Assembly (NCBI GenBank): GCA_002709085.1
Contig: PAPR01000075.1
Coordinates: 1 to 34,206 of the forward strand
Direction: 5' to 3'
Length of the DNA stretch: 34,206 nucleotides
Source of the DNA: Pseudooceanicola sp.
Lineage (GTDB): Bacteria > Pseudomonadota > Alphaproteobacteria > Rhodobacterales > Rhodobacteraceae
The position numbers were made by a program, and so were the translations under genes. Positions 33,361 through 34,206 of this stretch are shown here, piece by piece. Within the stretch, counting starts at the first letter, position 1. Each line of letters begins with the position of its first letter. Below the pieces are notes generated by a model. The model was not told the DNA's origin, did not search any database, and saw only the letters and a list, made by a program, of their open reading frames with translations.

Positions 33361-33602
33361 CGTTTCGGGGCGCGGCCGGTTTATGGCAAGCCTAGGCGAT
33401 GTTTCGCGGCTTGGGGCGTGCGTATTTGTCGGAAAAGTGAAAGTGCCTGTGTTGGCGGTACGGGCGGTGAGCGTGCGCTGGAGTGGTGACCCGCTGAGGT
33501 TTTTAAGCCGCCGCGTCTCCCGAGGGACTCAGGCGACAATCGTATGTCGGCGGACGCTTGGCCTCTGGCGGTGTTGCTCACTGCAAGACAACATCAGATC
33601 GC

Positions 33603-33631
33603 TTGAAACTCGGTCATGAAGAGCCTATACG
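33603..33631 (+). promoter_or_regulatory. Probable sigma-70 promoter of rplO
   Basis: TTGAAA (33603-33608) and TATACG (33626-33631) are 17 bases apart, a close match to consensus. Initiation near 33638 would give a leader of about 100 bases before the rplO start at 33737. Confidence 0.6.
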
Positions 33632-33736
33632 CCCCCGGTGGCCCGACCTCCGAGTCGGTGATCCCGTTTATCAAACAAGAAAAGCCGCGTCCCCTCCACA
33701 TCGCTTCGAGAGGGTGTTCCGGCAAGGAGAAGCGAC

Positions 33737-34206
33737 ATGAAACTTCACGAACTCAGCGACAATCCCGGCGCAACAAAACGCCGCATGCGCGTTGGCCGTG
33801 GCCCCGGCTCTGGCAAGGGCAAGATGGGTGGCCGTGGTATCAAGGGTCAGAAATCCCGTTCGGGTGTGGCCATCAAGGGCTACGAGGGCGGCCAGATGCC
33901 GCTTTACCAGCGTCTGCCCAAGCGCGGCTTCAACAAGCCGAACCGCAAGGAATACGCTGTCATCAACCTCGGCCTGATCGCGAAATTCATCGAAGCCGGC
34001 AAGCTGGACGCAGGTAGCATCACCGAAGACAGCCTCGTTGCGTCGGGCGCGATCCGCCGCAAGCTGGACGGCATCCGCGTGCTGGCTAAGGGCGAAATCG
34101 GCACCAAGGTGACGATTGAAGTGACCGGCGCCTCCAAGGGCGCCATCGAAGCCGTCGAGAAAGCCGGTGGTTCGCTGAAGGTCACGACTGCGCAAGCCGT
34201 AGAGTA
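33737..34206 (+). CDS. rplO: Large subunit ribosomal protein L15 (uL15), 3' end outside window
   Basis: The visible 156 codons begin [20 protein letters not shown] and contain the Gly-rich rRNA-binding stretch [20 protein letters not shown], then [19 protein letters not shown] and [21 protein letters not shown]. This is nearly the whole protein; only the last few residues and the stop lie beyond the edge. AAGGAGA sits 7 bases before the ATG. secY would be expected next. Confidence 0.97.
   Translation, partial: MKLHELSDNPGATKRRMRVGRGPGSGKGKMGGRGIKGQKSRSGVAIKGYEGGQMPLYQRLPKRGFNKPNRKEYAVINLGLIAKFIEAGKLDAGSITEDSLVASGAIRRKLDGIRVLAKGEIGTKVTIEVTGASKGAIEAVEKAGGSLKVTTAQAVE

Larger units (their letters stand above)
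33297..33736. other. 440-base spacer between rpmD and rplO
   Basis: In most bacteria rplO follows rpmD within a few bases; here 440 bases intervene. They hold a strong hairpin terminator (33332-33360), a promoter-like -35/-10 pair (33603-33631), and a small CCGAC/GTCGG stem (33643-33658) in the probable rplO leader. From 33361 to 33600 I see no gene or RNA I can name. Confidence 0.7.

Noticed and set aside
1..34206. CRISPR arrays or toxin-antitoxin pairs
   Set aside because: No regularly spaced repeats are seen, and no small pair in the two scars has a recognisable toxin or antitoxin fold.

Overview
The window reads as chromosome of a marine-type alphaproteobacterium of the Rhodobacterales (Roseobacter/Paracoccaceae group). 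I infer this from the protein flavour (zinc-free 101-residue S14, 192-residue S5, a HIG1-type twin-membrane protein beside a PduO-type adenosyltransferase, a TadE/TadE/TadG-VWA trio, several SH3-domain envelope proteins) and from the high GC. No 16S gene is present, so the placement rests on family recognition only.

Layout. Positions 1-1977 are accessory DNA: the right end of an IS1-family element whose transposase is broken by an internal deletion, a DNA primase-helicase gene cut off by that element, and a small HNH endonuclease. This block abuts the 3' end of a tRNA-Gln(TTG) gene (minus strand), the usual attachment site of integrative elements. Positions 2192-11203 are ordinary core genes: a BON-MscS channel, an SH3 protein, a 2-hydroxyacid dehydrogenase, a PAS-GGDEF diguanylate cyclase, a cobalamin adenosyltransferase with a HIG1 protein, an SDR oxidoreductase, a second SH3 protein and parC. 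Positions 11222-16632 form a sensory cluster: a CheB-CheR-coiled-coil-PAS protein on the minus strand, then on the plus strand a single-domain response regulator and an 8-TM hybrid histidine kinase.

Positions 16633-18042 are a second, heavily decayed mobile scar: an IS256-type transposase fragment fused in frame to a tyrosine-integrase fragment, then two small element genes, one frameshifted. It abuts the 3' end of a tRNA-Glu(TTC) gene. So two separate tRNA-anchored scars lie in one 34-kb window. Positions 18215-26826 return to core genes: recJ, hom, a lipoprotein, a TetR regulator with a palindromic operator, a pirin, an unknown membrane protein, and three overlapping Tad pseudopilin-type genes. 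After a glutamate dehydrogenase, the ribosomal-protein run rpmC-rpsQ-rplN-rplX-rplE-rpsN-rpsH-rplF-rplR-rpsE-rpmD-rplO fills the rest and runs off the right edge.

Most notable are the two tRNA-linked scars, the CheB-CheR/response regulator/hybrid kinase group without any chemoreceptor, and the broken ribosomal operon: a strong hairpin terminator follows rpmD and a good -35/-10 pair precedes rplO, so the spc-type operon seems split into separate transcription units. I did not find a convincing wholly new system. The signalling cluster and the primase/HNH island are the best places to look.
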